NCBI GenBank assembly: GCA_022818135.1
Contig: JAFMSR010000016.1
Location: forward strand, 8,102,324 to 8,166,323
Length of the DNA stretch: 64,000 nt
Direction of reading: 5' to 3'
Source: Saxidomus purpurata
Taxonomy: Eukaryota > Mollusca > Bivalvia > Venerida > Veneridae
A program made the position numbers and the translations under genes. Positions within the stretch are counted from its first letter, which is position 1. The number at the start of each line of letters is the position of its first letter. The notes beneath the pieces were generated by a model. That model was given only the letters and a program-made list of their open reading frames with translations. It was not told the origin of the DNA and did no database searches. Positions 46,201-57,181 of the stretch are shown here, in pieces.

Positions 46201-48796
46201 GATAGATATCTAATCTGATGATCAAAATTCTTGGGTATGGTGGTATTATACGGCCAAAGTGTCGTGAAGCAGGCACTTGAGAAGTCAAAAAAAATTTCTA
46301 GGGGTAGCATTTCCCCGGATCCCCCTAATCTGCCTCCGTTTAAATATACCTCTGGCTACGGCACTGATAAGGAACAAATTTAAATGGTCCCAAGGAGAAT
46401 TTCGTTGTATACGGAGTTTACTGTACATGTACATTCAGTATTAAAAGAAGAGAGAACTTATAGTGATTCTGTGTTACTTATAACATGTTTGTTTTGCAGT
46501 GACCTATCACATCTCTCTATATGTTTTGCAGTGACCTATCACATCTCTCTATATGTTTTGCAGTGACCTATCCCATCTCTCTATATGTTTTGCAGTGACC
46601 TATCACATCTCTCTATATGTTTAAGCACGCAGGTCGCGCGAGAAAGTTACGTATTTTAAATTGTCTCCATTTAGCAATGAAATCAAACGGTAATAGATAA
46701 AAAAAATATCAATCTTAATAAAATATGTGTTTGTTGTACATTCAACGGCATGTTCTGATACCCCATCAATGTACACAATTATTGACACACACTGCACAAG
46801 ATAAGTGTGTTCACATTTGAAAATTTGTGACTGTGTGCAATATTAGTAAATAATTGACATTCGACGCGCGAAAATGTACCTTCAGACATTTGTTACCTTA
46901 TTCGACAATAATTGATTAAAAAAACCCATAAAATTTACATTTTTGTCACCCTCTTTAAATGCAAAACCAATTTTAAAACTGATTGCTACTATCAAACATA
47001 CTATTTGCTTCAAAATTCTCCAAAATCATTACTATGGTAACAGCGATTTGAAATTATTCTTTTTTTTAATCTTGGCTATACCCTATGAAAAAGGCAGATC
47101 GTGGAAAGAAGACATGAAATAGTTCACCAGATATGATATATATTGAAAGAGTATATAATGTTGCAACCAAAAATAAATGATGCTGTTAGGAAATGATTAC
47201 CGGAATAGTTTACTGCCTATGTAAATTGAAATAAGTTTTGACGTCAAATTGTGGCATATGACGTCATTTTTAGAGTGCACAATGACGCCTTGGGTATACT
47301 TTTTCAAAATGTTTTGGTTTTGTATGTACTGAACGTAGGTAACTGAAATTTTCCAATATTGATATAAAAATATTGTTTGTTCAAATATGCAAGAAAGCTA
47401 GTTGCCAAGTATTTTGTCCGAAGGCCCATTTTCCCGTGTCGCTGGTCAGTTAGTATTGTATTGATTGTCAGAATTTATTCCGTAAAGTAAACAATATCAT
47501 ATGAAGCTTGGTGTGATGTAGGGTACGTAAAATGATACGAAACAAATTTGATCACCCTTTTTTCAGCAAGAGCCCTCCTGGAATGGCGAGGAGTTGATGA
47601 ATGGGTTGAAATACGTCCGTCCTGGCGGCGGATTCGTTCCAAACTTTCCATTAACCGAGAAAGTAGATGTTAACGGCTACAAGGAACACAAAATGTTCAC
47701 GTATATGAAGGTTAGTATTTGAGTAAAGTTATGTCATTACACCCCAAACCCCCTCCCCTCCCCTACCCCTCCAGCTTTTACCAGTGTAGATCATGATTCG
47801 CGGGACAAAACCGTCTCTCCATTATGAAACTTGAACCTGTTATTACCCAAGTACCGCGAAGCAGTTGGTTTCTTTTGAGCTCGCTTTGGCACGTACAGTG
47901 TCCACGGTGAGCCATAAGGCCCGAGGGGAGTCCGTCTTCCGTACGTGCAACACTTCACGTATATGTGTATTTACACTCAAGGACTCGCTTTCTTTTTGAG
48001 AAATCTTAATCATTCATTGGTCAAACGATATCACACACTAGGTTGAACAGTTATATACATGTATTCCCGTCAGTTGTGTAACATATAGACTACGATCTTG
48101 ATAACAAACTGGTTTGCATTCTGAAGCCTCTTTCCTTGAAAACTTTTAAAACCAAAACCGGGTAAGACCAGACCAATATATCCTCAGTTACCTTGATTAC
48201 ACTCTAGCAGCCCATTTATTAACAAACTACAAAATTGCACCATATTTGACCGGCAATATGAATTCCTAAAGTCCTAATAGCCTGTCTTAAAATGTTTTCA
48301 GCAAAGTAGATTTTAATATGAAAAATGGTTTGCATATTATTATTGAAACATCTTTATATACTCATTATGGTATGTTAATCATGCACGATTTATCAGGCAA
48401 TACATATGTTCTCTATTAACGTATGCAATGTAGGAATACCTTTGTCCTCTTATTAGATAGTCAACATCATGAATATGCAAAGTAGCTAAAGTACATATAT
48501 ACAGTTATCTTTGTGAACAGAAAATATCAGCATGTGTCTCATTTCAGTCTCTGTGTCCGACTGTATACCGCAAGGTCTATACGCCGATCTTGTACAGCCC
48601 TGTTTACACCGAGGACATCCGTTGGAACTACGAAAAGTTCCTGATTGGTCCCGATGGACGGCCTATTTATAGATATGCGCAGACTGTCGATCCTAGGTCG
48701 GATGCGCAGCTTCTAGCAGACATTAAAGTAGAAGTGGCGAAATTAAAGTCTACCGGACAATCAGGTGGCGGCTCTTCACCGAGTATTGTTGGATAA
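43254..48796 (+). CDS. Secreted selenocysteine glutathione peroxidase (GPx3-like)
   Basis: Three exons, 43254-43577, 47567-47710 and 48548-48796, all in phase 0, give 238 residues with an in-frame TGA at 43476-43478 read as selenocysteine. The context VNVATY(U)[13 protein letters not shown] is the glutathione peroxidase active site. The remaining tetrad residues are visible: Gln in PCNQF, and Trp-Asn in DIRWNYEKF. The loop [13 protein letters not shown] is typical of tetrameric GPx1/2/3 enzymes and is missing from GPx4. The N-terminus after ATG 43254 looks like a signal peptide (hydrophobic residues about 6-20), so an extracellular or secretory enzyme that reduces hydroperoxides with thiols is likely. 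A longer upstream start would need GTG at 43212 and is not favoured. The 4-kb intron 1 is full of nested transposons. No convincing SECIS was recognised by eye in the 3' UTR. Confidence 0.93.
43476..43478 (+). other. Selenocysteine codon (TGA recoding site) in GPx
   Basis: TGA lies exactly at the catalytic selenocysteine position of glutathione peroxidase, between VNVATY and GYVVQYHG. The frame continues without other stops through conserved family sequence and two further exons. A premature stop would not preserve 130 downstream residues of family consensus. Confidence 0.93.
44082..46366. mobile_element. hAT-like element with 5-bp target duplication
   Basis: Inverted ends CAGTGCCGTAGG and CTACGGCACTG are flanked by direct ATAAG repeats (44077-44081 and 46367-46371). 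The intact MITE at 41006-41274 supplies the empty target sequence. No transposase frame remains, and a LINE fragment lies inside. Confidence 0.78.
45036..46146 (+). pseudogene. LINE reverse-transcriptase 3' fragment
   Basis: Decayed non-LTR retrotransposon. Plus-strand pieces read [29 protein letters not shown], then [11 protein letters not shown] and [14 protein letters not shown], in the order found at the C-terminus of CR1/Jockey-type reverse transcriptases. Stops and a local TTCTACGTTCCTG duplication break the frame. It ends at AATAAAGAT followed by (ATT)n at 46105-46146, a usual LINE tail. Confidence 0.8.
46492..46620. repeat. 32-bp tandem repeat, 4 copies
   Basis: Four units of TTTTGCAGTGACCTATCACA... 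in GPx intron 1. Each unit contains a TTTTGCAG acceptor-like string on the gene strand. Confidence 0.9.
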
Positions 48797-49004
48797 CTGG
48801 AGGAGAAAATAGACTAAAAATTTTGTGTTTGATATATGATTTGATTTTGTAATCAATAATTGTTATCTATTTTGTGCTTATGATTGTTGATTTTAGTTTA
48901 TGTGAATTGTCGTTCTAAAACAAGTTTACTTGTAGATTGGCAATGAAGTGTTGGAGAGAGGCAAGCCCTTGTGCATTCAGCTTGTATCTTGATAACACAA
49001 CTAA

Positions 49005-49010
49005 AATAAA
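49005..49010 (+). terminator. GPx polyadenylation signal
   Basis: AATAAA 209 bases after the GPx stop. If used, the selenocysteine insertion element should lie between 48797 and here. Confidence 0.5.
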
Positions 49011-49640
49011 CAATTAAAAACCCACAAGTTCTTCTTCATAATACAACGTTTATAGGTTGTTCGCATTTTGAATTGTGGCGGAAAACAAAAACTTGCTCCG
49101 ATTTTACCCGAGACTGGCCGCGAATTAAAAAGTGAAACTTTAATAAATGGTTGCAAAATATTATATCGTAATGGAATGGTCAGACGCGATTAGTTTTTCT
49201 TAATAACATCTGCCTAAAACGAAAAATGCAAATAAGTGCATCTTTGTTATTTGTACCGATTTTGCGACTTAGCTGTCTGGTGGTACCTTTTTTACCTTGT
49301 TATGTATTCACCAAGATTCATAACTCTTTTTACAATTTTATTTTATTATGCATTTCTATTATAACACAGCAATTTGTTTTATGTTCTGACTTTCAAGGAC
49401 AGATAAGTCAAGATCGAGGCATTTGACCTATGGTTTTTATTTTTAGTTTATCTTGTTTCAAACTTGATTCTCAAAATCGAAATGGCAAGTTTGAAGAAAT
49501 TCTAATGCTATGAAAAGTTAAAGTTTGGCCCTTTATACATACAGAACTCTTTAGCAAAAGTCCTTAAACCTGAATATGCCTATTTGCAAATGTCACGATT
49601 TAGCTGCAAGCACTATCGCTATTGAATTGTCTATACAGCC

Positions 49641-49646
49641 TTTATT
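49641..49646 (-). terminator. cGLR copy 1 polyadenylation signal
   Basis: AATAAA on the minus strand 54 bases after the stop, in a block conserved with cGLR copy 2. Confidence 0.55.
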
Positions 49647-49699
49647 GTCATTCAATTAGACTGATTGAAATAAAATAGCAACAAAACTTTCTTCTCTTG

Positions 49700-52600
49700 C
49701 TAAAAACCTTTTGTTTCATCAAATTTAGTGTCTTCTCTCGTATAGTACTTTCCTGCTTTAACGAATTCTCTAAATGCACTGGAAAATTCTTCGGAAGTGT
49801 TCACGTTCGCACAATACTGACTTTTTATCTCAGACTTTAGTGTTCTAAAAGATAGTTCTGCTTGCCACAAGGCATCTTCAGACTTGTCCGTAAATAAATC
49901 ATACCGTAGGCTTCGCTCTCCGACTTTGTAATCTGGGAACATATAAACGAGTAAATCATTTGCGTGAAAGAAATGCGGCAGCTTTCGTTCCTCTAGACAA
50001 ACTTCTAGAAAATCTAAGAAATAGGCAAGTGCTTCTTTAACACCGGATAATTTCATGTTGTTAACAATGGTTATTTGTTTCTCTTTGTTTATCACAACAA
50101 GGTAGAGAATACAGTAGAATGCAATCTGTTTTAGATGGTAAGATCGCACGACTGTAAATATCTGGTGTGGTGGTATTGTCATCTTTTTCTGTGTTCGAAA
50201 TTCTCGCTTCATGATCCGCAAAGCAGTGACGATGTAGCATTCTTCTTTTGAACCACTCGACACATCCAGCACGTGCTTCTCGTACCCTGAGCTACAAACG
50301 CGCCACAGTACATCTGGTTGGCTATCATAGCGGGCAGCTGCTGGCTGATTGTCGGTAAACCACTTGAAAACGGCGTATCTAGGACATTTCATTGCCCCGT
50401 TCCAATCTGTTGGATCAGGAACTGTATCCATAGCTATTTCCAGACCTAAAATGTAATAAACAAAACGTTTGATTTCATTATAATGAATTTCTTGACGCAG
50501 AATTTTGTAATGAATTACAGAGAAAAACTACCTCTTTGACAAAACTTTTATCATGTTTTAAACTATAAAGTTTAAAGTTGAAGTGTAGGTTTCTTGCTAC
50601 AGTTTCTAACCATGACCATCTGCAAATCCTTCTAAGTACGCAAGTTTCTGGTAGTATCGCAATATTCTTAAAATTAGTCTTTTTTGGATTATCTATACAA
50701 TTTATGCACAGACATCGATTAGACGAAGGTAATGGAAATGGCTCTGACATATCAAATGACGTAAACGAACTAACAATTAAAACACTACATTTACAGACCA
50801 CCTCCTTATAAAGACCACTCTGTGAATAAAGACCGGCAGGGTGAAACAAATGTGAACAAGACAACAGATACAACTTAAGCTTCTTCCCGTCATTGATCTT
50901 TGTTCACATGTTTGACTATACATGTTTCATCTGTAACACCCAGGTAGTGTTGCTTAATTTTCATTTCTTATAGATTACTTATCCCGACATACATATCTTT
51001 AAAGGTATTAAATCACATACCGATAAAGACGTAAAAGTATAAAGATAAAACACATTCGATATATTTAAGGGGTCGGAATGAAATGCCCTAAGATTACCTG
51101 GTACTATGTCAACGTCGATTATACATGTAGTTTCTACTGCAGGCTTCCGCCGACTTTCCAGGATAATACTGCAATTATGTAAGTGGGTGATGTAATCATA
51201 GGAACCTTCTTTCTCTACCAGATTTATTACAATATTTATGGATGGCGGATTGATCTTAAACTTTCGTATAGAAAAATCAAACCCTGCACGAGATTTTGGT
51301 GTATTGACTCTTTTCTCAACACTGTTAGATGCCTTCATGATGATAGACTTGAACACTTTTTCTTGCAGGTTTCTTGAGTTTAAAACGACCCTGTTCATTC
51401 TCCCGTTGAATGAAAACACACCATCTCTGTAAAGTTGTTGGTAATTCCGTTCGAAACTGCTTTGTGTGAAACCTTTCGCCACAAGATTGCCGAACTCTGG
51501 TAACGTCCAGTTTTCGTTATCTTTAAGATGCTTTACCTAAATAGTATAATAATACAGAATTGGCACCGTTGATTTTAAAAAGTGACTGTGCCGTGTCAAT
51601 AAAACTTATTTATTTTTTAACCTTAACTCAAATAAACTGAAAACAATTTTGTATCAGAATTAACACCAAAAACAAATCTTTAGTTACATACATTGCTTCA
51701 AAACGGGCAATGTGTTTGTATTTGTGCTTATTGGGCCCACCATCCTCTAAAGAGGCTATCATCGGTACGACCCGTAACGTGCAATGTTCAACAATTTGTC
51801 ACTGATAAATCAGTTACCGGAGGGTGTTGAATATCATCGCTGCACTCTACTGCTATTATAGGTCTTTGTACAAACCGTCTAAATATCGCATTTGCCTTAA
51901 CATTTTTCTCGTTATACCTCTAAAAAGGACTTGTCCATCGTTCACTTCGAGCAGCATTATCAATTGTTCAAAGGAATGCTAAACTAAAACTTTACGACCC
52001 GAATAGCTAACAGTTCAAACCATAATCAGACTACGTGTATTTGGAGGCTGGTTGTGATATACACTGATTGTTTTCAAGGCAGAATCCGCTAGAAGGGTAG
52101 GTGTTAATTGTTCCACGCATATTGCAATTTTAATGTCGCTCTCCGCTGAGGTTTTCATAGTTTTCTACAACTCAATGTTAACTTTTGCAGTCAATGTCTG
52201 TACGGTATGGTGGCGGAATTCTGTCATTTCGTTCTGGTGTTGACGCACCTCGAGGGCGCCAATACAACAAATGCGGGCGTACCTATACGCTAAATCAAAA
52301 ACTTGGCGTGTTGGTGTGCCAAGTTGGCGCCCCGCACACACGCTAAGTTCACACTTATCGTAAGAACAAATGGCAGATATCAGCTGCGGTAGATTGTATG
52401 GTATATATTGAATTACTAAAATAGCTACCTTGAAATCTACGCCTTCAATCTTGAACAGCAACAGGGCATCAAATTCGTCTGCCTCAGATACCTTCAACCC
52501 TTCTCTCGAGCTTCCTGTTAGAAAATGCACAATGGTGTATACTTATCGAACAAAGTTCGAGTCTAGGACCCAGTTGTTAAAACTTTTATAGACGATTAAG

Positions 52601-54631
52601 CTAAATTTGAGACGGTTACACTGAAGAGATATGTTTCAACAGCTGGAAAGAATTATTAAAACAGATTTGTGTATCTAAGAGAATGAGAACTACATAATTT
52701 TCAAAGCAAAATCAGAATATTCCACAAGATCTTGTTTTTATCAAAAGTTATTACTATACGGTTGGCTTACCAGTTGATTAAAATTTCGGACAATCGGGTT
52801 CCCGGAGGTCTAGCAAAATGGTACTAAGTTTTTAAGTTAGTCTGTAAACTACTAAGTTGAGATAAAAAAAATGCTGTTGTTTCTTCTTAGTTTTGGATAT
52901 CTATATCTTACCGCTATAATAGATACTGTGTGCTATAGAAAAGACACATGTTTTCTAACATTTTGAAAAAAGGTTTTTCTTACATAAAAGTATCACTATC
53001 TAGTTGTATTTCTATTCCAAGCCTGTCCAATCTTACTTTACCAAATGCATTAACCATTACACATTCTTCCTAAAAGGACTAACAACATCACCTGCTACTC
53101 GCTGCTTTAATAATAATGGACAGAAAATCAACAAATTACCTTGTCTAACAAATTTATCAATGAGAAGTCCAGAATACAGCCTGGCCTCTTTCTTGATTTC
53201 TTGAAGCAGCATTTCCAGGACTAAGTCTACAGCAGTTGTTGCACGTTCCCAAGCGTCTGACGCCAAGTCAAACTCACCTGAAATTTAATTAGCATTTACT
53301 TACTGAATTTTTTCGCTTTACAGCTGAATACTTTTATAAAAAAGCACGCATACATGAATGATATTCTCATGATCCTGCACGAAATGTTCACTGTTGAGAA
53401 AGGACCTTAAAACGAGTTTTGTAATTTGTTAGTTCAATTATATACCCCAAATCTTTAATGAAAGTTTCAAAATAATCCAATTAGTGATTGGCATAACTGC
53501 ACCCGGCTTATTCATTTAGTAATGTGAAAACTTTACGTACTTAAATCTACGGGCAATGTATCTAGTTCTTCCGGACCCCATTTGCTATCTGGTTTTCTCC
53601 ACTGGTTGAAATTAACACCAATGTTTGTCTTTACTAAATTTGGTGATATTTCCCAGCCGGTCTTTACAGGTGCATTCTGAAATTTAAAAAAATACATTCT
53701 CGATTCCTCCAAACTGTTGTTGTTTGACGCCCGTTCCGACCTTGATCACAAACTCCTCACAGCGATTTGATTACTTGATTAGATAAGCTGCCGCTGTACG
53801 CGTAGGAAGGAGCCGCTGCAAGGGGAAAGAACTCCTTCGGAGAGTTTGCCTTGTTTATTTAAACAGGCGGACAGTTTACCTAACAATCGTTCCTGGGTAG
53901 AACCAGCACTAGACTCTGATCCTCCATAAGAAACTGCCAACTTTCTCACATAAAGAGACATGGTCTGTAGCAGGGCGCGAACCCATGGCCCTCAATCTAG
54001 AAGAGGTTACAGTGATCTCAAGTCAGCGACTCTAGCCATTCGACGACGGAGGCGGTCTCGGTTCCTAAAACAACTAGTACTGTGTTCGCCTCGGGATCGA
54101 AATGTCCCTGGTTCGATCCCCTTCCATGCCCATGTAGAGGTAAACACTAGACAAGACAAGAGTCTCGACAGAGATTAATAAAAGTTGTAAAAACTTGTTT
54201 CGCAATCGAGATTTAATAGGTTAGTATGAATAAACTACTAGTACCTGTTGCGACTATATATCGGTGTAAGTTAATTAAATGACGTAACCAATTAGAAACA
54301 GTGAGTCAGAGTTTCAAATACCTGATCTAGTCCGAGCATGTATGCACAGCAGCATAAAATCAAAATCATAGTAATGTTAACTGCAGTGATGACCTCAGAA
54401 TGCTCGAGTGCTAAATACTTCATCATTTCTGGAAAAAATAACATGCGCTGAACAGTCCATTAATATGCTATTTTACTTCATAGTTGTACATTATAGCATG
54501 GAATTTATTGTGCAAGTTGAATATGATATATTACAATATTAAAATAAAAACACGCTTAAGCATTGTATTAAAGGTGCATCAATCTCACCGTTTATCCTGA
54601 TGAGATCCTTTTCGAAACTGTTCCAAGACAT
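49700..54631 (-). CDS. Membrane-anchored cGAS-like nucleotidyltransferase (cGLR), copy 1
   Basis: Seven coding exons in transcript order: 54631-54589, 54428-54322, 53676-53541, 53277-53140, 52514-52429, 51536-51098 and 50445-49700. All are GT-AG and in phase; the product is 564 residues. Residues about 27-47 form one transmembrane helix ending in a CCC run. A linker of about 90 residues follows. The nucleotidyltransferase core has GSSREG (142-147), Glu155 and Asp157 in ADEFDALLLF, and Asp313 in IDVDIVPG. These are the GS motif and metal-binding triad of the cGAS/Mab-21 family. The last exon is the Mab-21 helical domain (CPRYAVFKW, HLKQIAFYC, LPHFFHANDLL). In cGAS-like receptors a ligand switches on synthesis of a cyclic dinucleotide for STING-type signalling; the ligand and product here are unknown. 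No zinc-thumb cysteine cluster is seen. Copy 2 is about 7.5 kb upstream in transcript terms. Confidence 0.88.
50789..50925. mobile_element. MITE of the 'AATAAAGACC' family
   Basis: AGACCACCTCCTTATAAAGACC and GTGAATAAAGACC at the left, with TTTGTTCACATGTTTGACTA as the opposing end. Same family as 63331-63500. Lies between cGLR copy 1 exons 6 and 7. Confidence 0.6.
52235..52350. repeat. Inverted-repeat hairpin (GGCGCCAA/TTGGCGCC) in cGLR copy 1 intron 5
   Basis: GGGCGCCAATAC on the left pairs with CTTGGCGTGTTGG and TTGGCGCCCCGC on the right. The corresponding intron of copy 2 holds an expanded version. Confidence 0.7.
53690..54053 (-). mobile_element. Bivalve-type tRNA SINE in cGLR copy 1 intron 2
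   Basis: The minus strand has a tRNA-like head with GGGTTCGCGCCC, then GAAAGTTGGCAGTTTCTTA, ACCCAGGAACGATTGTTAGG and AAACTGTCCGCC. I recognise this body as a common bivalve SINE, from memory and without a search. Confidence 0.7.
54060..54175 (+). mobile_element. Second tRNA-like SINE head
   Basis: B-box-like CTGGTTCGATCCCC at about 54109-54122, preceded by CGCCTCGGGATCG. Abuts the opposite-strand SINE at 53690-54053. No cloverleaf good enough for a tRNA gene. Confidence 0.5.
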
Positions 54632-57064
54632 ACTTTCTAAAATATTAAACGTGGCAGAGATTTCGAGTGTCTCAATACAATAAAAAATCTAAAAGAAATC
54701 TAAGCCTCAATTAAATCACACTGATTGCTTTTGTAAACAAATGCACGAGTCACACACGTAAGAACTAGATTTTAGCGATAAGAGATGCAACTTCATGTAG
54801 ATGTGTAAGAGAAACGCCATGCATGATTCATGTAAATTCATGACACGTTTGCGGTACTGAGTAGAGACCGAAGTCTCATGTTATACATTGTACAATTCTA
54901 TGACTAACGTAAGAATTGATTTTGCAGACACTGGAAGAGTGGCATTGATCCAGAACAAATTGAGCCAAGGGTAAAATACGTTTCATTGCTAACTTAATAG
55001 TTATATCTCCAGATACGAATCACATTTTCCGTCTTTGTCTTTTTACATTCACATAAGATCCCAACTAACAAAATACATTGTCTTATTTTACCCTTTGAAG
55101 TATTTCGGTGGTAAAAATATCGTGAAACATAAGCATGATCATATTCTGTTAGCTGGCTTCATATGTGAATATAAAAAGATAATCTAGGCTCCCGATCGAT
55201 ATCTCCTATGACGAACCAGCTTTTAACAGATATTGATATTGTACACCTTGATTTTCATAAGTGATTTCACCCATAAAGGACAGCACGAATTATAGCTCTT
55301 GATATTGCACATGCTCAAAATGAACATGACCAAGAGTCATAAAAAAGAACAAGAAAATATGCCAAATAAAAAAAATATGTGTGTTCATGCCGCAAACAAT
55401 ACGGTCGGTTGCTCGAAATCACTAGAAAATTGGTAATAAAAAAGTAGGGCGTCGGCAGCGAATACAAAGTTGGTCTGAAGATCCGAAACAAGACCCGAAA
55501 CACACCTTTTGGCCTTAGAATAAGAAGTTAGATTCCGCTATGGTTTTGTGGTTATTGTAACTTAACCAATATTAAAGACATAAATAGTCTTAACAAAAAC
55601 GAATGGAGTATTGCCATGTAAGTCACCAATCTGATATGAAGCTCTGAATAAGATTAACATAACTATGACATAGGTTTCATTTAAATCCTTCAACAATTTT
55701 CCTCTCAGAAATATTTATTATTCTGTGAACAAGAGGGCCATGGTGGCCATTCATTGTTCACCTAGATAACATTGGCATTTATGCAAGGTCAACAACTGGA
55801 TTGAAGAAAGAAAAAAAATAACTTCAATGTCTTCAAAGGCGCAAAACAATAATATTGAAAGTTGTTTACACAACCGCACATATGGTACAAATTTCATGGC
55901 TGTAGTTTCACAAATTAGTAATAAGGGGTACAAATACAGCATGGAAAGGTGGCAATTATCAATCGAAGATCACATATATATAAGCGCATCTAGTTAAAAC
56001 GTTATAAGAGCTATGTTTATATGGGTGGTGATACTGAAAACATTAACTGCACGTTTTTACAGCCACTGGAATTACCTTAATGTTAAAAGGTAAAATAAGT
56101 TCAAATTTTCTTGGGTAAAACAAGTGTTATGACGGGTAACAATTGCAAAACAGTTTAAAATTAACTTGTTAACACATTTACATGTTAAAATTTGGTTTTT
56201 CAGCCGATTTAGTATCGATGACAGAAGAATACAACAACAGTTTTCGCGCGTGTGTATATATGTTCGCCTAAATTAGAATGTGACCAGGTTTTTCAATATT
56301 TCAAATCGGATGCCCCTGTTAATTATGTATATAGTCCCAGGTTTATAATTTACCATGAGAAGAAACCCGCATTTTCGACCGTTATTTCTTATTTTGCATT
56401 CTATATATTTGACCTATCAATTGCTTATCCATAACCTTTTAACCACGTGATCTAAAATGGAAACTATTTCAAAGCTAAAGACAAAACCTGTACCACACAT
56501 TGGTTTAAAATGATTATGGTTTAAAATGATTATGGTTTAAAATGGTTAACGACAGCTAGATATTATGACAAACTACAAATGTACTAGAAAGTACACAGCA
56601 TTACTTAAATAACCTATTTCAAATGTTCGCAGGCAAAGACATTGTCATCTAAAATGTCAAAGGTGGCTTTGATTTGTTGTCAACATGAAAAACAAGACTT
56701 CTCCAAGTTACTTATACATTCAAATATGGTTTAATACAACTACTTGTACGTTTACGTGACACTGCTCCCTTATGATCTGGAACCTTTCTTTTTTACTTCT
56801 TTGAGTCCAGTACAGTACAGTGTTTTCAAAAACCGTAACTGAAAAGAAGGAGCAACATTTAACTTCTAAATTTACAACTGATAACATGAAAGAATTAATA
56901 CATTAGTCATACACTCTCGCTTATATGCTCTTGGGGACATTTGTCACAGTTTCCTGTATTTCAATTGGGCCAAAATTTACCCTTTCATAGAATTTCCTCA
57001 AACTTTACATTTTGAGTATCCAGTTCGAAACAAAAATCTGTAGAAACAATTCTTAGGTCATCGG
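54632..57064. other. Intergenic between cGLR copies
   Basis: 5' flank of copy 1 followed by a GAGGGCCAT-type repeat fragment at 55727-55985 and AT-rich sequence. ATTATGGTTTAAAATG is repeated near 56510-56545. No gene recognised. Confidence 0.5.
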
Positions 57065-57123
57065 CCTTGAGTTTGTCAAGATTTAGCTGCAAGAACTATC
57101 GCTATTGAATTGTCTATACAGCA

Positions 57124-57129
57124 TTTATT
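57124..57129 (-). terminator. cGLR copy 2 polyadenylation signal
   Basis: AATAAA on the minus strand 53 bases after the stop, matching the position in copy 1. Confidence 0.55.
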
Positions 57130-57181
57130 GTCATTCTATTAGAGACTGCAATTCAGTAACAATGACACTTTATTCTCTTGC

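Larger units (their letters stand above)
43939..46425. mobile_element. Pogo/Tigger-like MITE split by a later insertion
   Basis: The left half 43939-44081 and right half 46372-46425 rejoin to match the MITE at 41006-41274 (CCGGATATAAG then GAACAAATTTAAATGG). The interruption is the hAT-like element described separately. Lies in GPx intron 1. Confidence 0.8.
49590..56000. repeat. Tandem duplication containing cGLR copy 1
   Basis: Aligns with about 57065-63700 across exons, introns, the 3' tail (AGCTGCAAGxACTATCGCTA) and roughly 1 kb of 5' flank (AATATGTGTGTTCATG, TTAGAATAxGAAGTTAG). Differences are mainly insertions. Confidence 0.85.

Noticed and set aside
53779..53961. A 60-residue minus-strand frame
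   Set aside because: It lies within the body of a SINE.
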